Assembly (NCBI GenBank): GCA_030435675.1
Contig: CM059624.1
Location: forward strand, 16,640,769-16,704,768
Direction: 5' to 3'
Source of the DNA: Steinernema hermaphroditum
Taxonomy: Eukaryota; Nematoda; Chromadorea; Rhabditida; Steinernematidae
DNA length: 64,000 bases
Every line of letters starts with the position of its first letter. The first letter of the stretch is position 1. The position numbers were made by a program, and so were the translations under genes. Below the pieces are notes generated by a model. The model ran no database searches. It saw nothing but the letters and a program-made list of their open reading frames with translations, and had not been told where the DNA came from. Positions 10,981 through 25,600 of the stretch are shown here, in pieces.

Positions 10981-12675
10981 ACTAAGATAGTCCACAGTAA
11001 TCCCAACAGGAATAGGCGCGTTCGATCAGGCTCGTGCAGTTCTACAAGATGGAATCATAAAAATGCTATGGTACTTTGGAGCAGGAGGGTCAGATGCAGA
11101 ACTCTTTGTATGAACAAGGCCCTAACTGTCTCGAATTGAAAGTTTTGCAGGAAACTAAGATAGTCCACAGGAAATCCAACGAGAGTAGGCGCGTTCGATC
11201 AGGCTCGTGCAGTTCTACAAGATCCAATCATAAAAATGCTATGGTACTTTGGAGCAGGAGGGTCAGATGCAGAACTCTTTGTATGAACAAGGCCCTATCT
11301 GTCTCGAATTGAAAGTTTTGCAGGAAACTAAGATAGTCCACAGGAAATCCAACGAGAGTAGGCGCGTTCGATCAGGCTCGTGCAGTTCTATAAGATCCAA
11401 TCATAAAAATGCTATGGTACTTTGGAGCAGGAGGGGTCAGATGCAGAACTCTTTGTATGAACAAGGCCCTAACTGTCTCGAATTGAAAGTTTTGCAGGAA
11501 ACTAAGATAGTCCACAGTAATCCGAACGGGAATAGGCGCGTTCGATCAGGCTCGTGCAGTTCTACAAGATGGAATCATAAAAATGCTATGGTACTTTGGA
11601 GCAGGAGGGGTCAGATGCAGAACTCTTTGTATGAACAAGGCCCTAACTGTCTCGAATTGAAAGTTTTGCAGGAAACTAAGATAGTCCACAGGAAATCCAA
11701 CGAGAGTAGGCGCGTTCGATCAGGCTCGTGCAGTTCTACAAGATCCAATCATAAAAATGCTATGGTACTTTGGAGCAGGAGGGTCAGATGCAGAACTCTT
11801 TGTATGAACAAGGCCCTATCTGTCTCGAATTGAAAGTTTTGCAGGAAACTAAGATAGTCCACAGGAAATCCAACGAGAGTAGGCGCGTTCGATCAGGCTC
11901 GTGCAGTTCTACAAGATCCAATCATAAAAATGCTATGGTACTTTGGAGCAGGAGGGGTCAGATGCAGAACTCTTTGTATGAACAAGGCCCTAACTGTCTC
12001 AAATTGAAAGTTTTGCAGGAAACTAAGATAGTCCACAGGAAATCCAACGAGAGTAGGCGCGTTCGATCAGGCTCGTGCAGTTCTACAAGATGGAATCATA
12101 AAAATGCTATGGTACTTTGGAGCAGGAGGGGTCAGATGCAGAACTCTTTGTATGAACAAGGCCCTAACTGTCTCGAATTGAAAGTTTTGCAGGAAACTAA
12201 GATAGTCCACAGGAAATCCAACGAGAGTAGGCGCGTTCGATCAGGCTCGTGCAGTTCTACAAGATCCAATCATAAAAATGCTATGGTACTTTGGAGCAGG
12301 AGGGTCAGATGCAGAACTCTTTGTATGAACAAGGCCCTATCTGTCTCGAATTGAAAGTTTTGCAGGAAACTAAGATAGTCTGCAGGAAATCCAACGAGAG
12401 TAGGCGCGTTCGATCAGGCTCGTGCCGTTCTACAAGATCCAATCATAAAAATGCTATGGTACTTTGGAGCAGGAGGGGTCAGATGCAGAACTCTTTGTAT
12501 GAACAAGGCCCTAACTGTCTCGAATTGAAAGTTTTGCAGGAAACTAAGATAGTCCACAGGAAATCCAACGAGAGTAGGCGCGTTCGATCAGGCTCGTGCA
12601 GTTCTACAAGATGGAATCATAAAAATGCTATGGTACTTTGGAGCAGGAGGGGTCAGATGCAGAACTCTTTGTATG

Positions 12676-12692
12676 AACAAGGGCCCTAACTG
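12676..12692 (+). repeat. Single-G insertion in the tail (gaacaagggccctaac)
   Basis: An extra G in the tail gives caagggccctaactg where neighbours have caaggccctaactg, so this group spans 522 rather than 521 bp. It is the first clear example, moving rightward, of the second +1 site (positions 171-173) that becomes common beyond 35 kb. Confidence 0.85.
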
Positions 12693-15600
12693 TCTCGAAT
12701 TGAAAGTTTTGCAGGAAACTAAGATAGTCCACAGGAAATCCAACGAGAGTAGGCGCGTTCGATCAGGCTCGTGCAGTTCTACAAGATCCAATCATAAAAA
12801 TGCTATGGTACTTTGGAGCAGGAGGGTCAGATGCAGAACTCTTTGTATGAACAAGGCCCTATCTGTCTCGAATTGAAAGTTTTGCAGGAAACTAAGATAG
12901 TCCACAGGAAATCCAACGAGAGTAGGCGCGTTCGATCAGGCTCGTGCAGTTCTACAAGATCCAATCATAAAAATGCTATGGTACTTTGGAGCAGGAGGGG
13001 TCAGATGCAGAACTCTTTGTATGAACAAGGCCCTAACTGTCTCAAATTGAAAGTTTTGCAGGAAACTAAGATAGTCCACAGGAAATCCAACGAGAGTAGG
13101 CGCGTTCGATCAGGCTCGTGCAGTTCTACAAGATCCAATCATAAAAATGCTATGGTACTTTGGAGCAGGAGGGTCAGATGCAGAACTCTTTGTATGAACA
13201 AGGCCCTATCTGTCTCGAATTGAAAGTTTTGCAGGAAACTAAGATAGTCCACAGTAATCCCAACAGGAATAGGCGCGTTCGATCAGGCTCGTGCAGTTCT
13301 ACAAGATGGAATCATAAAAATGCTATGGTAATTTGGAGCAGGAGGGGTCAGATGCATAACTCTTTGTATGAACAAGGCCCTAACTGTCTCGAATTGAAAG
13401 TTTTGCAGGAAACTAAGATAGTCCACAGGAAATCCAACGAGAGTAGGCGCGTTCGATCAGGCTCGTGCAGTTCTACAAGATCCAATCATAAAAATGCTAT
13501 GGTACTTTGGAGCAGGAGGGTCAGATGCAGAACTCTTTGTATGAACAAGGCCCTATCTGTCTCGAATTGAAAGTTTTGCAGGAAACTAAGATAGTCCACA
13601 GGAAATCCAACGAGAGTAGGCGCGTTCGATCAGGCTCGTGCAGTTCTACAAGATCCAATCATAAAAATGCTATGGTACTTTGGAGCAGGAGGGGTCAGAT
13701 GCAGAACTCTTTGTATGAACAAGGCCCTAACTGTCTCGAATTGAAAGTTTTGCAGGAAACTAAGATAGTCCACAGTAATCCGAACGGGAATAGGCGCGTT
13801 CGATCAGGCTCGTGCAGTTCTACAAGATGGAATCATAAAAATGCTATGGTACTTTGGAGCAGGAGGGGTCAGATGCAGAACTCTTTGTATGAACAAGGCC
13901 CTAACTGTCTCGAATTGAAAGTTTTGCAGGAAACTAAGATAGTCCACAGGAAATCCAACGAGAGTAGGCGCGTTCGATCAGGCTCGTGCAGTTCTACAAG
14001 ATCCAATCATAAAAATGCTATGGTACTTTGGAGCAGGAGGGTCAGATGCAGAACTCTTTGTATGAACAAGGCCCTATCTGTCTCGAATTGAAAGTTTTGC
14101 AGGAAACTAAGATAGTCTACAGGAAATCCAACGAGAGTAGGCGCGTTCGATCAGGCTCGTGCAGTTCTACAAGATCCAATCATAAAAATGCTATGGTAAA
14201 TTGGAGCAGGAGGGGTCAGATGCAGAACTCTTTGTATGAACAAGGCCCTAACTGTCTCGAATTGAAAGTTTTGCAGGAAACTAAGATAGTCCACAGGAAA
14301 TCCAACGAGAGTAGGCGCGTTCGATCAGGCTCGTGCAGTTCTACAAGATCCAATCATAAAAATGCTATGGTACTTTGGAGCAGGAGGGTCAGATGCAGAA
14401 CTCTTTGTATGAACAAGGCCCTATCTGTCTCGAATTGAAAGTTTTGCAGGAAACTAAGATAGTCCACAGTAATCCCAACAGGAATAGGCGCGTTCGATCA
14501 GGCTCGTGCAGTTCTACAAGATGGAATCATAAAAATGCTATGGTACTTTGGAGCAGGAGGGGTCAGATGCAGAACTCTTTGTATGAACAAGGCCCTAACT
14601 GTCTCGAATTGAAAGTTTTGCAGGAAACTAAGATAGTCCACAGGAAATCCAACGAGAGTAGGCGCGTTCGATCAGGCTCGTGCAGTTCTACAAGATCCAA
14701 TCATAAAAATGCTATGGTACTTTGGAGCAGGAGGGTCAGATGCAGAACTCTTTGCATGAACAAGGCCCTATCTGTCTCGAATTGAAAGTTTTGCAGGAAA
14801 CTAAGATAGTCCACAGGAAATCCAACGAGAGTAGGCGCGTTCGATCAGGCTCGTGCAGTTCTACAAGATCCAATCATAAAAATGCTATGGTACTTTGGAG
14901 CAGGAGGGGTCAGATGCAGAACTCTTTGTATGAACAAGGCCCTAACTGTCTCGAATTGAAAGTTTTGCAGGAAACTAAGATAGTCCACAGTAATCCCAAC
15001 GGGAATAGGCGCGTTCGATCAGGCTCGTGCAGTTCTACAAGATGGAATCATAAAAATGCTATGGTACTTTGGAGCAGGAGGGGTCAGATGCAGAACTCTT
15101 TGTATGAACAAGGCCCTATCTGTCTCGAATTGAAAGTTTTGCAGGAAACTAAGATAGTCCACAGGAAATCCAACGAGAGTAGGCGCGTTCGATCAGGCTC
15201 GTGCAGTTCTACAAGATCCAATCATAAAAATGCTATGGTACTTTGGAGCAGGAGGGTCAGATGCAGAACTCTTTGTATGAACAAGGCCCTATCTGTCTCG
15301 AATTGAAAGTTTTGCAGGAAACTAAGATAGTCTGCAGGAAATCCAACGAGAGTAGGCGCGTTCGATCAGGCTCGTGCAGTTCTACAAGATCCAATCATAA
15401 AAATGCTATGGTACTTTGGAGCAGGAGGGGTCAGATGCAGAACTCTTTGTATGAACAAGGCCCTAACTGTCTCAAATTGAAAGTTTTGCAGGAAACTAAG
15501 ATAGTCCACAGGAAATCCAACGAGAGTAGGCGCGTTCGATCAGGCTCGTGCAGTTCTACAAGATCCAATCATAAAAATGCTATGGTACTTTGGAGCAGGA

Positions 15601-15980
15601 GGGTCAGATGCAGAACTCTTTGTATGAACAAGGCCCTATCTGTCTCGAATTGAAAGTTTTGCAGGAAACTAAGATAGTCCACAGTAATCCCAACGGGAAT
15701 AGGCGCGTTCGATCAGGCTCGTGCAGTTCTACAAGATCCAATCATAAAAATGCTATGGTACTTTGGAGCAGGAGGGTCAGATGCAGAACTCTTTGTATGA
15801 ACAAGGCCCTATCTGTCTCGAATTGAAAGTTTTGCAGGAAACTAAGATAGTCCACAGTAATCCCAACGGGAATAGGCGCGTTCGATCAGGCTCGTGCAGT
15901 TCTACAAGATCCAATCATAAAAATGCTATGGTACTTTGGAGCAGGAGGGTCAGATGCAGAGCTCTTGGTGTGAGCAAGGG

Positions 15981-15995
15981 CCCTGCTGTCTCGAA
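15981..15995 (-). promoter_or_regulatory. CENP-B-box-like motif in a GGGCCC-class monomer (candidate)
   Basis: On the minus strand this reads TTCGAGACAGCAGGG. The published nine-base CENP-B core is TTCG, four free bases, A, two free bases, CGGG. Here eight of nine core bases match; the first base of CGGG is A. Cores found in the other monomer classes match seven of nine. CENP-B binding is established in mammals and is unproven for whatever organism this is, so this is a sequence resemblance only. The same motif recurs in every aagggccctgctg monomer. Confidence 0.3.
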
Positions 15996-18900
15996 TTGAA
16001 AGTTTTGCAGGAAACTAAGATAGTCCACAGTAATCCGAACGGGAATAGGCGCGTTCGATCAGGCTCGTGCAGTTCTACAAGATCCAATCATAAAAATGCT
16101 ATGGTACTTTGGAGCAGGAGGGTCAGATGCAGAACTCTTTGTATGAACAAGGCCCTATCTGTCTCGAATTGAAAGTTTTGCAGGAAACTAAGATAGTCCA
16201 CAGGAAATCCAACGAGAGTAGGCGCGTTCGATCAGGCTCGTGCAGTTCTACAAGATCCAATCATAAAAATGCTATGGTACTTTGGAGCAGGAGGGTCAGA
16301 TGCAGAACTCTTTGTATGAACAAGGCCCTATCTGTCTCGAATTGAAAGTTTTGCAGGAAACTAAGATAGTCTACAGGAAATCCAACGAGAGTAGGCGCGT
16401 TCGATCAGGCTCGTGCAGTTCTACAAGATCCAATCATAAAAATGCTATGGTACTTTGGAGCAGGAGGGTCAGATGCAGAACTCTTTGTATGAACAAGGCC
16501 CTATCTGTCTCGAATTGAAAGTTTTGCAGGAAACTAAGATAGTCCACAGGAAATCCAACGAGAGTAGGCGCGTTCGATCAGGCTCGTGCAGTTCTACAAG
16601 ATCCAATCATAAAAATGCTATGGTACTTTGGAGCAGGAGGGTCAGATGCAGAACTCTTTGTATGAACAAGGCCCTATCTGTCTCGAATTGAAAGTTTTGC
16701 AGGAAACTAAGATAGTCCACAGTAATCCGAACGGGAATAGGCGCGTTCGATCAGGCTCGTGCAGTTCTACAAGATGCAATCATAAAAATGCTATGGTACT
16801 TTGGAGCAGGAGGGGTCAGATGCAGAACTCTTTGTATGAACAAGGCCCTAACTGTCTCGAATTGAAAGTTTTGCAGGAAACTAAGATAGTCCACAGGAAA
16901 TCCAACGAGAGTAGGCGCGTTCGATCAGGCTCGTGCAGTTCTACAAGATCCAATCATAAAAATGCTATGGTACTTTGGAGCAGGAGGGGTCAGATGCAGA
17001 ACTCTTTGTATGAACAAGGCCCTAACTGTCTCGAATTGAAAGTTTTGCAGGAAACTAAGATAGTCCACAGTAATCCGAACGGGAATAGGCGCGTTCGATC
17101 AGGCTCGTGCAGTTCTACAAGATGCAATCATAAAAATGCTATGGTACTTTGGAGCAGGAGGGTCAGATGCAGAACTCTTTGTATGAACAAGGCCCTATCT
17201 GTCTCGAATTGAAAGTTTTGCAGGAAACTAAGATAGTCCACAGGAAATCCAACGGGAGTAGGCGCGTTCGATCAGGCTCGTGCAGTTCTACAAGATCCAA
17301 TCATAAAAATGCTATGGTACTTTGGAGCAGGAGGGGTCAGATGCAGAACTCTTTGTATGAACAAGGCCCTAACTGTCTCGAATTGAAAGTTTTGCAGGAA
17401 ACTAAGATAGTCCACAGGAAATCCAACGAGAGTAGGCGCGTTCGATCAGGCTCGTGCAGTTCTACAAGATCCAATCATAAAAATGCTATGGTACTTTGGA
17501 GCAGGAGGGTCAGATGCAGAACTCTTTGTATGAACAAGGCCCTATCTGTCTCGAATTGAAAGTTTTGCAGGAAACTAAGATAGTCTACAGGAAATCCAAC
17601 GAGAGTAGGCGCGTTCGATCAGGCTCGTGCAGTTCTACAAGATCCAATCATAAAAATGCTATGGTACTTTGGAGCAGGAGGGGTCAGATGCAGAACTCTT
17701 TGTATGAACAAGGCCCTAACTGTCTCGAATTGAAAGTTTTGCAGGAAACTAAGATAGTCCACAGGAAATCCAACGAGAGTAGGCGCGTTCGATCAGGCTC
17801 GTGCAGTTCTACAAGATCCAATCATAAAAATGCTATGGTACTTTGGAGCAGGAGGGTCAGATGCAGAACTCTTTGTATGAACAAGGCCCTATCTGTCTCG
17901 AATTGAAAGTTTTGCAGGAAACTAAGATAGTCCACAGTAAATCCAACGGGAATAGGCGCGTTCGATCAGGCTCGTGCAGTTCTACAAGATCCAATCATAA
18001 AAATGCTATGGTACTTTGGAGCAGGAGGGTCAGATGCAGAGCTCTTGGTATGAGCAAGGGCCCTGCTGTCTCGAATTGAAAGTTTTGCAGGAAACTAAGA
18101 TAGTCCACAGTAATCCCAACGGGAGTAGGCGCGTTCGATCAGGCTCGTGCAGTTCTACAAGATCCAATCATAAAAATGCTATGGTACTTTGGAGCAGGAG
18201 GGTCAGATGCAGAACTCTTTGCATGAACAAGGCCCTATCTGTCTCGAATTGAAAGTTTTGCAGGAAACTAAGATAGTCTACAGGAAATCCAACGAGAGTA
18301 GGCGCGTTCGATCAGGCTCGTGCAGTTCTACAAGATCCAATCATAAAAATGCTATGGTGCTTTGGAGCAGGAGGGTCAGATGCATAACTCTTTGTATGAA
18401 CAAGGCCCTAACTGTCTCGAATTGAAAGTTTTGCAGGAAACTAAGATAGTCCACAGGAAATCCAACGAGAGTAGGCGCGTTCGATCAGGCTCGTGCAGTT
18501 CTACAAGATCCAATCATAAAAATGCTATGGTACTTTGGAGCAGGAGGGTCAGATGCAGAACTCTTTGTATGAACAAGGCCCTATCTGTCTCGAATTGAAA
18601 GTTTTGCAGGAAACTAAGATAGTCCACAGTAATCCGAACGGGAATAGGCGCGTTCGATCAGGCTCGTGCAGTTCTACAAGATGGAATCATAAAAATGCTA
18701 TGGTACTTTGGAGCAGGAGGGGTCAGATGCAGAACTCTTTGTATGAACAAGGCCCTAACTGTCTCGAATTGAAAGTTTTGCAGGAAACTAAGATAGTCCG
18801 CAGGAAATCCAACGAGAGTAGGCGCGTTCGATCAGGCTCGTGCAGTTCTACAAGATCCAATCATAAAAATGCTATGGTACTTTGGAGCAGGAGGGTCAGA

Positions 18901-21900
18901 TGCAGAACTCTTTGTATGAACAAGGCCCTATCTGTCTCGAATTGAAAGTTTTGCAGGAAACTAAGATAGTCCACAGGAAATCCAACGAGAGTAGGCGCGT
19001 TCGATCAGGCTCGTGCAGTTCTACAAGATCCAATCATAAAAATGCTATGGTACTTTGGAGCAGGAGGGGTCAGATGCAGAACTCTTTGTATGAACAAGGC
19101 CCTAACTGTCTCAAATTGAAAGTTTTGCAGGAAACTAAGATAGTCCACAGGAAATCCAACGAGAGTAGGCGCGTTCGATCAGGCTCGTGCAGTTCTACAA
19201 GATCCAATCATAAAAATGCTATGGTACTTTGGAGCAGGAGGGTCAGATGCAGAACTCTTTGTATGAACAAGGCCCTAACTGTCTCGAATTGAAAGTTTTG
19301 CAGGAAACTAAGATAGTCCACAGTAATCCGAACGGGAATAGGCGCGTTCGATCAGGCTCGTGCAGTTCTACAAGATCCAATCATAAAAATGCTATGGTAC
19401 TTTGGAGCAGGAGGGTCAGATGCAGAACTCTTTGCATGAACAAGGCCCTATCTGTCTCGAATTGAAAGTTTTGCAGGAAACTAAGATAGTCCACAGGAAA
19501 TCCAACGAGAGTAGGCGCGTTCGATCAGGCTCGTGCAGTTCTACAAGATGGAATCATAAAAATGCTATGGTACTTTGGAGCAGGAGGGTCAGATGCAGAA
19601 CTCTTTGTATGAACAAGGCCCTAACTGTCTCGAATTGAAAGTTTTGCAGGAAACTAAGATAGTCCACAGTAATCCCAACGAGAGTAGGCGCGTTCGATCA
19701 GGCTCGTGCAGTTCTACAAGATCCAATCATAAAAATGCTATGGTACTTTGGAGCAGGAGGGGTCAGATGCATAACTCTTTGTATGAACAAGGCCCTAACT
19801 GTCTCAAATTGAAAGTTTTGCAGGAAACTAAGATAGTCCACAGGAAATCCAACGAGAGTAGGCGCGTTCGATCAGGCTCGTGCAGTTCTACAAGATCCAA
19901 TCATAAAAATGCTATGGTACTTTGGAGCAGGAGGGTCAGATGCAGAACTCTTTGTATGAACAAGGCCCTAACTGTCTCGAATTGAAAGTTTTGCAGGAAA
20001 CTAAGATAGTCCACAGTAATCCCAACGGGAATAGGCGCGTTCGATCAGGCTCGTGCAGTTCTACAAGATCCAATCATAAAAATGCTATGGTACTTTGGAG
20101 CAGGAGGGTCAGATGCAGAACTCTTTGTATGAACAAGGCCCTATCTGTCTCGAATTGAAAGTTTTGCAGGAAACTAAGATAGTCCACAGGAAATCCAACG
20201 AGAGTAGGCGCGTTCGATCAGGCTCGTGCAGTTCTATAAGATCCAATCATAAAAATGCTATGGTACTTTGGAGCAGGAGGGGTCAGATGCATAACTCTTT
20301 GTATGAACAAGGCCCTAACTGTCTCGAATTGAAAGTTTTGCAGGAAACTAAGATAGTCCACAGTAATCCGAACGGGAATAGGCGCGTTCGATCAGGCTCG
20401 TGCAGTTCTACAAGATGGAATCATAAAAATGCTATGGTACTTTGGAGCAGGAGGGTCAGATGCAGAACTCTTTGTATGAACAAGGCCCTAACTGTCTCGA
20501 ATTGAAAGTTTTGCAGGAAACTAAGATAGTCCACAGGAAATCCAACGAGAGTAGGCGCGTTCGATCAGGCTCGTGCAGTTCTACAAGATCCAATCATAAA
20601 AATGCTATGGTACTTTGGAGCAGGAGGGTCAGATGCAGAACTCTTTGCATGAACAAGGCCCTATCTGTCTCGAATTGAAAGTTTTGCAGGAAACTAAGAT
20701 AGTCCACAGGAAATCCAACGAGAGTAGGCGCGTTCGATCAGGCTCGTGCAGTTCTATAAGATCCAATCATAAAAATGCTATGGTACTTTGGAGCAGGAGG
20801 GGTCAGATGCATAACTCTTTGTATGAACAAGGCCCTAACTGTCTCGAATTGAAAGTTTTGCAGGAAACTAAGATAGTCCACAGGAAATCCAACGAGAGTA
20901 GGCGCGTTCGATCAGGCTCGTGCAGTTCTACAAGATCCAATCATAAAAATGCTATGGTACTTTGGAGCAGGAGGGTCAGATGCAGAACTCTTTGCATGAA
21001 CAAGGCCCTATCTGTCTCGAATTGAAAGTTTTGCAGGAAACTAAGATAGTCCGCAGGAAATCCAACGAGAGTAGGCGCGTTCGATCAGGCTCGTGCAGTT
21101 CTACAAGATCCAATCATAAAAATGCTATGGTAATTTGGAGCAGGAGGGGTCAGATGCATAACTCTTTGTATGAACAAGGCCCTAACTGTCTCGAATTGAA
21201 AGTTTTGCAGGAAACTAAGATAGTCCACAGGAAATCCAACGAGAGTAGGCGCGTTCGATCAGGCTCGTGCAGTTCTACAAGATCCAATCATAAAAATGCT
21301 ATGGTACTTTGGAGCAGGAGGGTCAGATGCAGAACTCTTTGTATGAACAAGGCCCAATCTGTCTCGAATTGAAAGTTTTGCAGGAAACTAAGATAGTCCA
21401 CAGTAATCCGAACGGGAATAGGCGCGTTCGATCAGGCTCGTGCAGTTCTACAAGATCCAATCATAAAAATGCTATGGTACTTTGGAGCAGGAGGGTCAGA
21501 TGCAGAACTCTTTGCATGAACAAGGCCCTATCTGTCTCGAATTGAAAGTTTTGCAGGAAACTAAGATAGTCCACAGGAAATCCAACGAGAGTAGGCGCGT
21601 TCGATCAGGCTCGTGCAGTTCTACAAGATGGAATCATAAAAATGCTATGGTACTTTGGAGCAGGAGGGGTCAGATGCAGAACTCTTTGTATGAACAAGGC
21701 CCTAACTGTCTCGAATTGAAAGTTTTGCAGGAAACTAAGATAGTCCACAGTAATCCCAACGAGAGTAGGCGCGTTCGATCAGGCTCGTGCAGTTCTATAA
21801 GATCCAATCATAAAAATGCTATGGTAATTTGGAGCGGAGGGGTCAGATGCATAACTCTTTGTATGAACAAGGCCCTAACTGTCTCAAATTGAAAGTTTTG

Positions 21901-22174
21901 CAGGAAACTAAGATAGTCCACAGGAAATCCAACGAGAGTAGGCGCGTTCGATCAGGCTCGTGCAGTTCTACAAGATCCAATCATAAAAATGCTATGGTAC
22001 TTTGGAGCAGGAGGGTCAGATGGAGAACTCTTTGTATGAACAAGGCCCTAACTGTCTCGAATTGAAAGTTTTGCAGGAAACTAAGATAGTCCACAGTAAT
22101 CCGAACGGGAATAGGCGCGTTCGATCAGGCTCGTGCAGTTCTACAAGATCCAATCATAAAAATGCTATGGTACT

Positions 22175-22695
22175 TTGGAGCAGGAGGGTCAGATGCAGAA
22201 CTCTTTGCATGAACAAGGCCCTATCTGTCTCGAATTGAAAGTTTTGCAGGAAACTAAGATAGTCCGCAGGAAATCCAACGAGAGTAGGCGCGTTCGATCA
22301 GGCTCGTGCAGTTCTATAAGATCCAATCATAAAAATGCTATGGTAATTTGGAGCAGGAGGGGTCAGATGCATAACTCTTTGTATGAACAAGGCCCTAACT
22401 GTCTCGAATTGAAAGTTTTGCAGGAAACTAAGATAGTCCACAGTAATCCGAACGGGAATAGGCGCGTTCGATCAGGCTCGTGCAGTTCTACAAGATGGAA
22501 TCATAAAAATGCTATGGTACTTTGGAGCAGGAGGGGTCAGATGCATAACTCTTTGTATGAACAAGGCCCTAACTGTCTCGAATTGAAAGTTTTGCAGGAA
22601 ACTAAGATAGTCCACAGGAAATCCAACGAGAGTAGGCGCGTTCGATCAGGCTCGTGCAGTTCTACAAGATCCAATCATAAAAATGCTATGGTACT
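22175..22695 (+). repeat. Exemplar A-B-C trimer, 521 bp
   Basis: Composed of monomers of 174, 174 and 173 bp measured between ttggagc anchors. A carries the T98 allele (ttctataag), B carries gatgg and the taatccgaacgggaat box, and C carries the gaaatccaacgagagt box with a gcagaactctttgcatg tail. Nearly the same order restarts at 22696. Confidence 0.88.
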
Positions 22696-25600
22696 TTGGA
22701 GCAGGAGGGTCAGATGCAGAACTCTTTGCATGAACAAGGCCCTATCTGTCTCGAATTGAAAGTTTTGCAGGAAACTAAGATAGTCCGCAGGAAATCCAAC
22801 GAGAGTAGGCGCGTTCGATCAGGCTCGTGCAGTTCTATAAGATCCAATCATAAAAATGCTATGGTACTTTGGAGCGGAGAGGGTCAGATGCATAACTCTT
22901 TGTATGAACAAGGCCCTAACTGTCTCGAATTGAAAGTTTTGCAGGAAACTAAGATAGTCTACAGTAATCCGAACGGGAATAGGCGCGTTCGATCAGGCTC
23001 GTGCAGTTCTACAAGATGGAATCATAAAAATGCTATGGTACTTTGGAGCAGGAGGGGTCAGATGCATAACTCTTTGTATGAACAAGGCCCTAACTGTCTC
23101 GAATTGAAAGTTTTGCAGGAAACTAAGATAGTCCACAGGAAATCCAACGAGAGTAGGCGCGTTCGATCAGGCTCGTGCAGTTCTACAAGATCCAATCATA
23201 AAAATGCTATGGTACTTTGGAGCAGGAGGGTCAGATGCAGAACTCTTTGCATGAACAAGGCCCTATCTGTCTCGAATTGAAAGTTTTGCAGGAAACTAAG
23301 ATAGTCCACAGGAAATCCAACGAGAGTAGGCGCGTTCGATCAGGCTCGTGCAGTTCTACAAGATCCAATCATAAAAATGCTATGGTGCTTTGGAGCAGGA
23401 GGGTCAGATGCAGAACTCTTTGTATGAACAAGGCCCTAACTGTCTCGAATTGAAAGTTTTGCAGGAAACTAAGATAGTCCACAGTAATCCGAACGGGAAT
23501 AGGCGCGTTCGATCAGGCTCGTGCAGTTCTACAAGATGGAATCATAAAAATGCTATGGTACTTTGGAGCAGGAGGGGTCAGATGCATAACTCTTTGTATG
23601 AACAAGGCCCTAACTGTCTCGAATTGAAAGTTTTGCAGGAAACTAAGATAGTCCACAGGAAATCCAACGAGAGTAGGCGCGTTCGATCAGGCTCGTGCAG
23701 TTCTACAAGATCCAATCATAAAAATGCTATGGTACTTTGGAGCAGGAGGGTCAGATGCAGAACTCTTTGCATGAACAAGGCCCTATCTGTCTCGAATTGA
23801 AAGTTTTGCAGGAAACTAAGATAGTCCGCAGGAAATCCAACGAGAGTAGGCGCGTTCGATCAGGCTCGTGCAGTTCTATAAGATCCAATCATAAAAATGC
23901 TATGGTACTTTGGAGCAGGAGGGGTCAGATGCATAACTCTTTGTATGAACAAGGCCCTAACTGTCTCGAATTGAAAGTTTTGCAGGAAACTAAGATAGTC
24001 CACAGTAATCCGAACGGGAATAGGCGCGTTCGATCAGGCTCGTGCAGTTCTACAAGATGGAATCATAAAAATGCTATGGTACTTTGGAGCAGGAGGGGTC
24101 AGATGCATAACTCTTTGTATGAACAAGGCCCTAACTGTCTCGAATTGAAAGTTTTGCAGGAAACTAAGATAGTCCACAGGAAATCCAACGAGAGTAGGCG
24201 CGTTCGATCAGGCTCGTGCAGTTCTACAAGATCCAATCATAAAAATGCTATGGTACTTTGGAGCAGGAGGGTCAGATGCAGAACTCTTTGCATGAACAAG
24301 GCCCTATCTGTCTCGAATTGAAAGTTTTGCAGGAAACTAAGATAGTCCGCAGGAAATCCAACGAGAGTAGGCGCGTTCGATCAGGCTCGTGCAGTTCTAT
24401 AAGATCCAATCATAAAAATGCTATGGTACTTTGGAGCAGGAGGGGTCAGATGCATAACTCTTTGTATGAACAAGGCCCTAACTGTCTCGAATTGAAAGTT
24501 TTGCAGGAAACTAAGATAGTCTACAGTAATCCGAACGGGAATAGGCGCGTTCGATCAGGCTCGTGCAGTTCTACAAGATGGAATCATAAAAATGCTATAA
24601 ATTGGAGCAGGAGGGGTCAGATGCATAACTCTTTGTATGAACAAGGCCCTAACTGTCTCGAATTGAAAGTTTTGCAGGAAACTAAGATAGTCCACAGGAA
24701 ATCCAACGAGAGTAGGCGCGTTCGATCAGGCTCGTGCAGTTCTACAAGATCCAATCATAAAAATGCTATGGTACTTTGGAGCAGGAGGGTCAGATGCAGA
24801 ACTCTTTGCATGAACAAGGCCCTATCTGTCTCGAATTGAAAGTTTTGCAGGAAACTAAGATAGTCCGCAGGAAATCCAACGAGAGTAGGCGCGTTCGATC
24901 AGGCTCGTGCAGTTCTATAAGATCCAATCATAAAAATGCTATGGTACTTTGGAGCAGGAGGGGTCAGATGCATAACTCTTTGTATGAACAAGGCCCTAAC
25001 TGTCTCGAATTGAAAGTTTTGCAGGAAACTAAGATAGTCCACAGTAATCCGAACGGGAATAGGCGCGTTCGATCAGGCTCGTGCAGTTCTACAAGATGGA
25101 ATCATAAAAATGCTATGGTACTTTGGAGCAGGAGGGGTCAGATGCATAACTCTTTGTATGAACAAGGCCCTAACTGTCTCGAATTGAAAGTTTTGCAGGA
25201 AACTAAGATAGTCCACAGGAAATCCAACGAGAGTAGGCGCGTTCGATCAGGCTCGTGCAGTTCTACAAGATCCAATCATAAAAATGCTATGGTACTTTGG
25301 AGCAGGAGGGTCAGATGCAGAACTCTTTGTATGAACAAGGCCCTATCTGTCTCGAATTGAAAGTTTTGCAGGAAACTAAGATAGTCTGCAGGAAATCCAA
25401 CGAGAGTAGGCGCGTTCGATCAGGCTCGTGCAGTTCTATAAGATCCAATCATAAAAATGCTATGGTACTTTGGAGCAGGAGGGGTCAGATGCATAACTCT
25501 TTGTATGAACAAGGCCCTAACTGTCTCAAATTGAAAGTTTTGCAGGAAACTAAGATAGTCCACAGGAAATCCAACGAGAGTAGGCGCGTTCGATCAGGCT

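Larger units (their letters stand above)
6421..22174 (+). repeat. Array domain C: mixed 173/174-bp units in 347- and 521-bp groupings
   Basis: Units are 173 bp (caggagggtc) or 174 bp (caggaggggtc, one extra G). They often group as 173+174 (347 bp) or 173+174+174 (521 bp), for example anchors at 11249, 11770 and 12291 spaced 521 bp, then 12813, 13160 and 13507 spaced 347 bp. The box alternates between gaaatccaacgagagt and taatcccaacgggaat or taatccgaacgggaat. Tails are mostly gcagaactctttg followed by aaggccctatctg or aaggccctaactg. Order is only partly regular, so I call this a weak higher-order pattern. Confidence 0.85.
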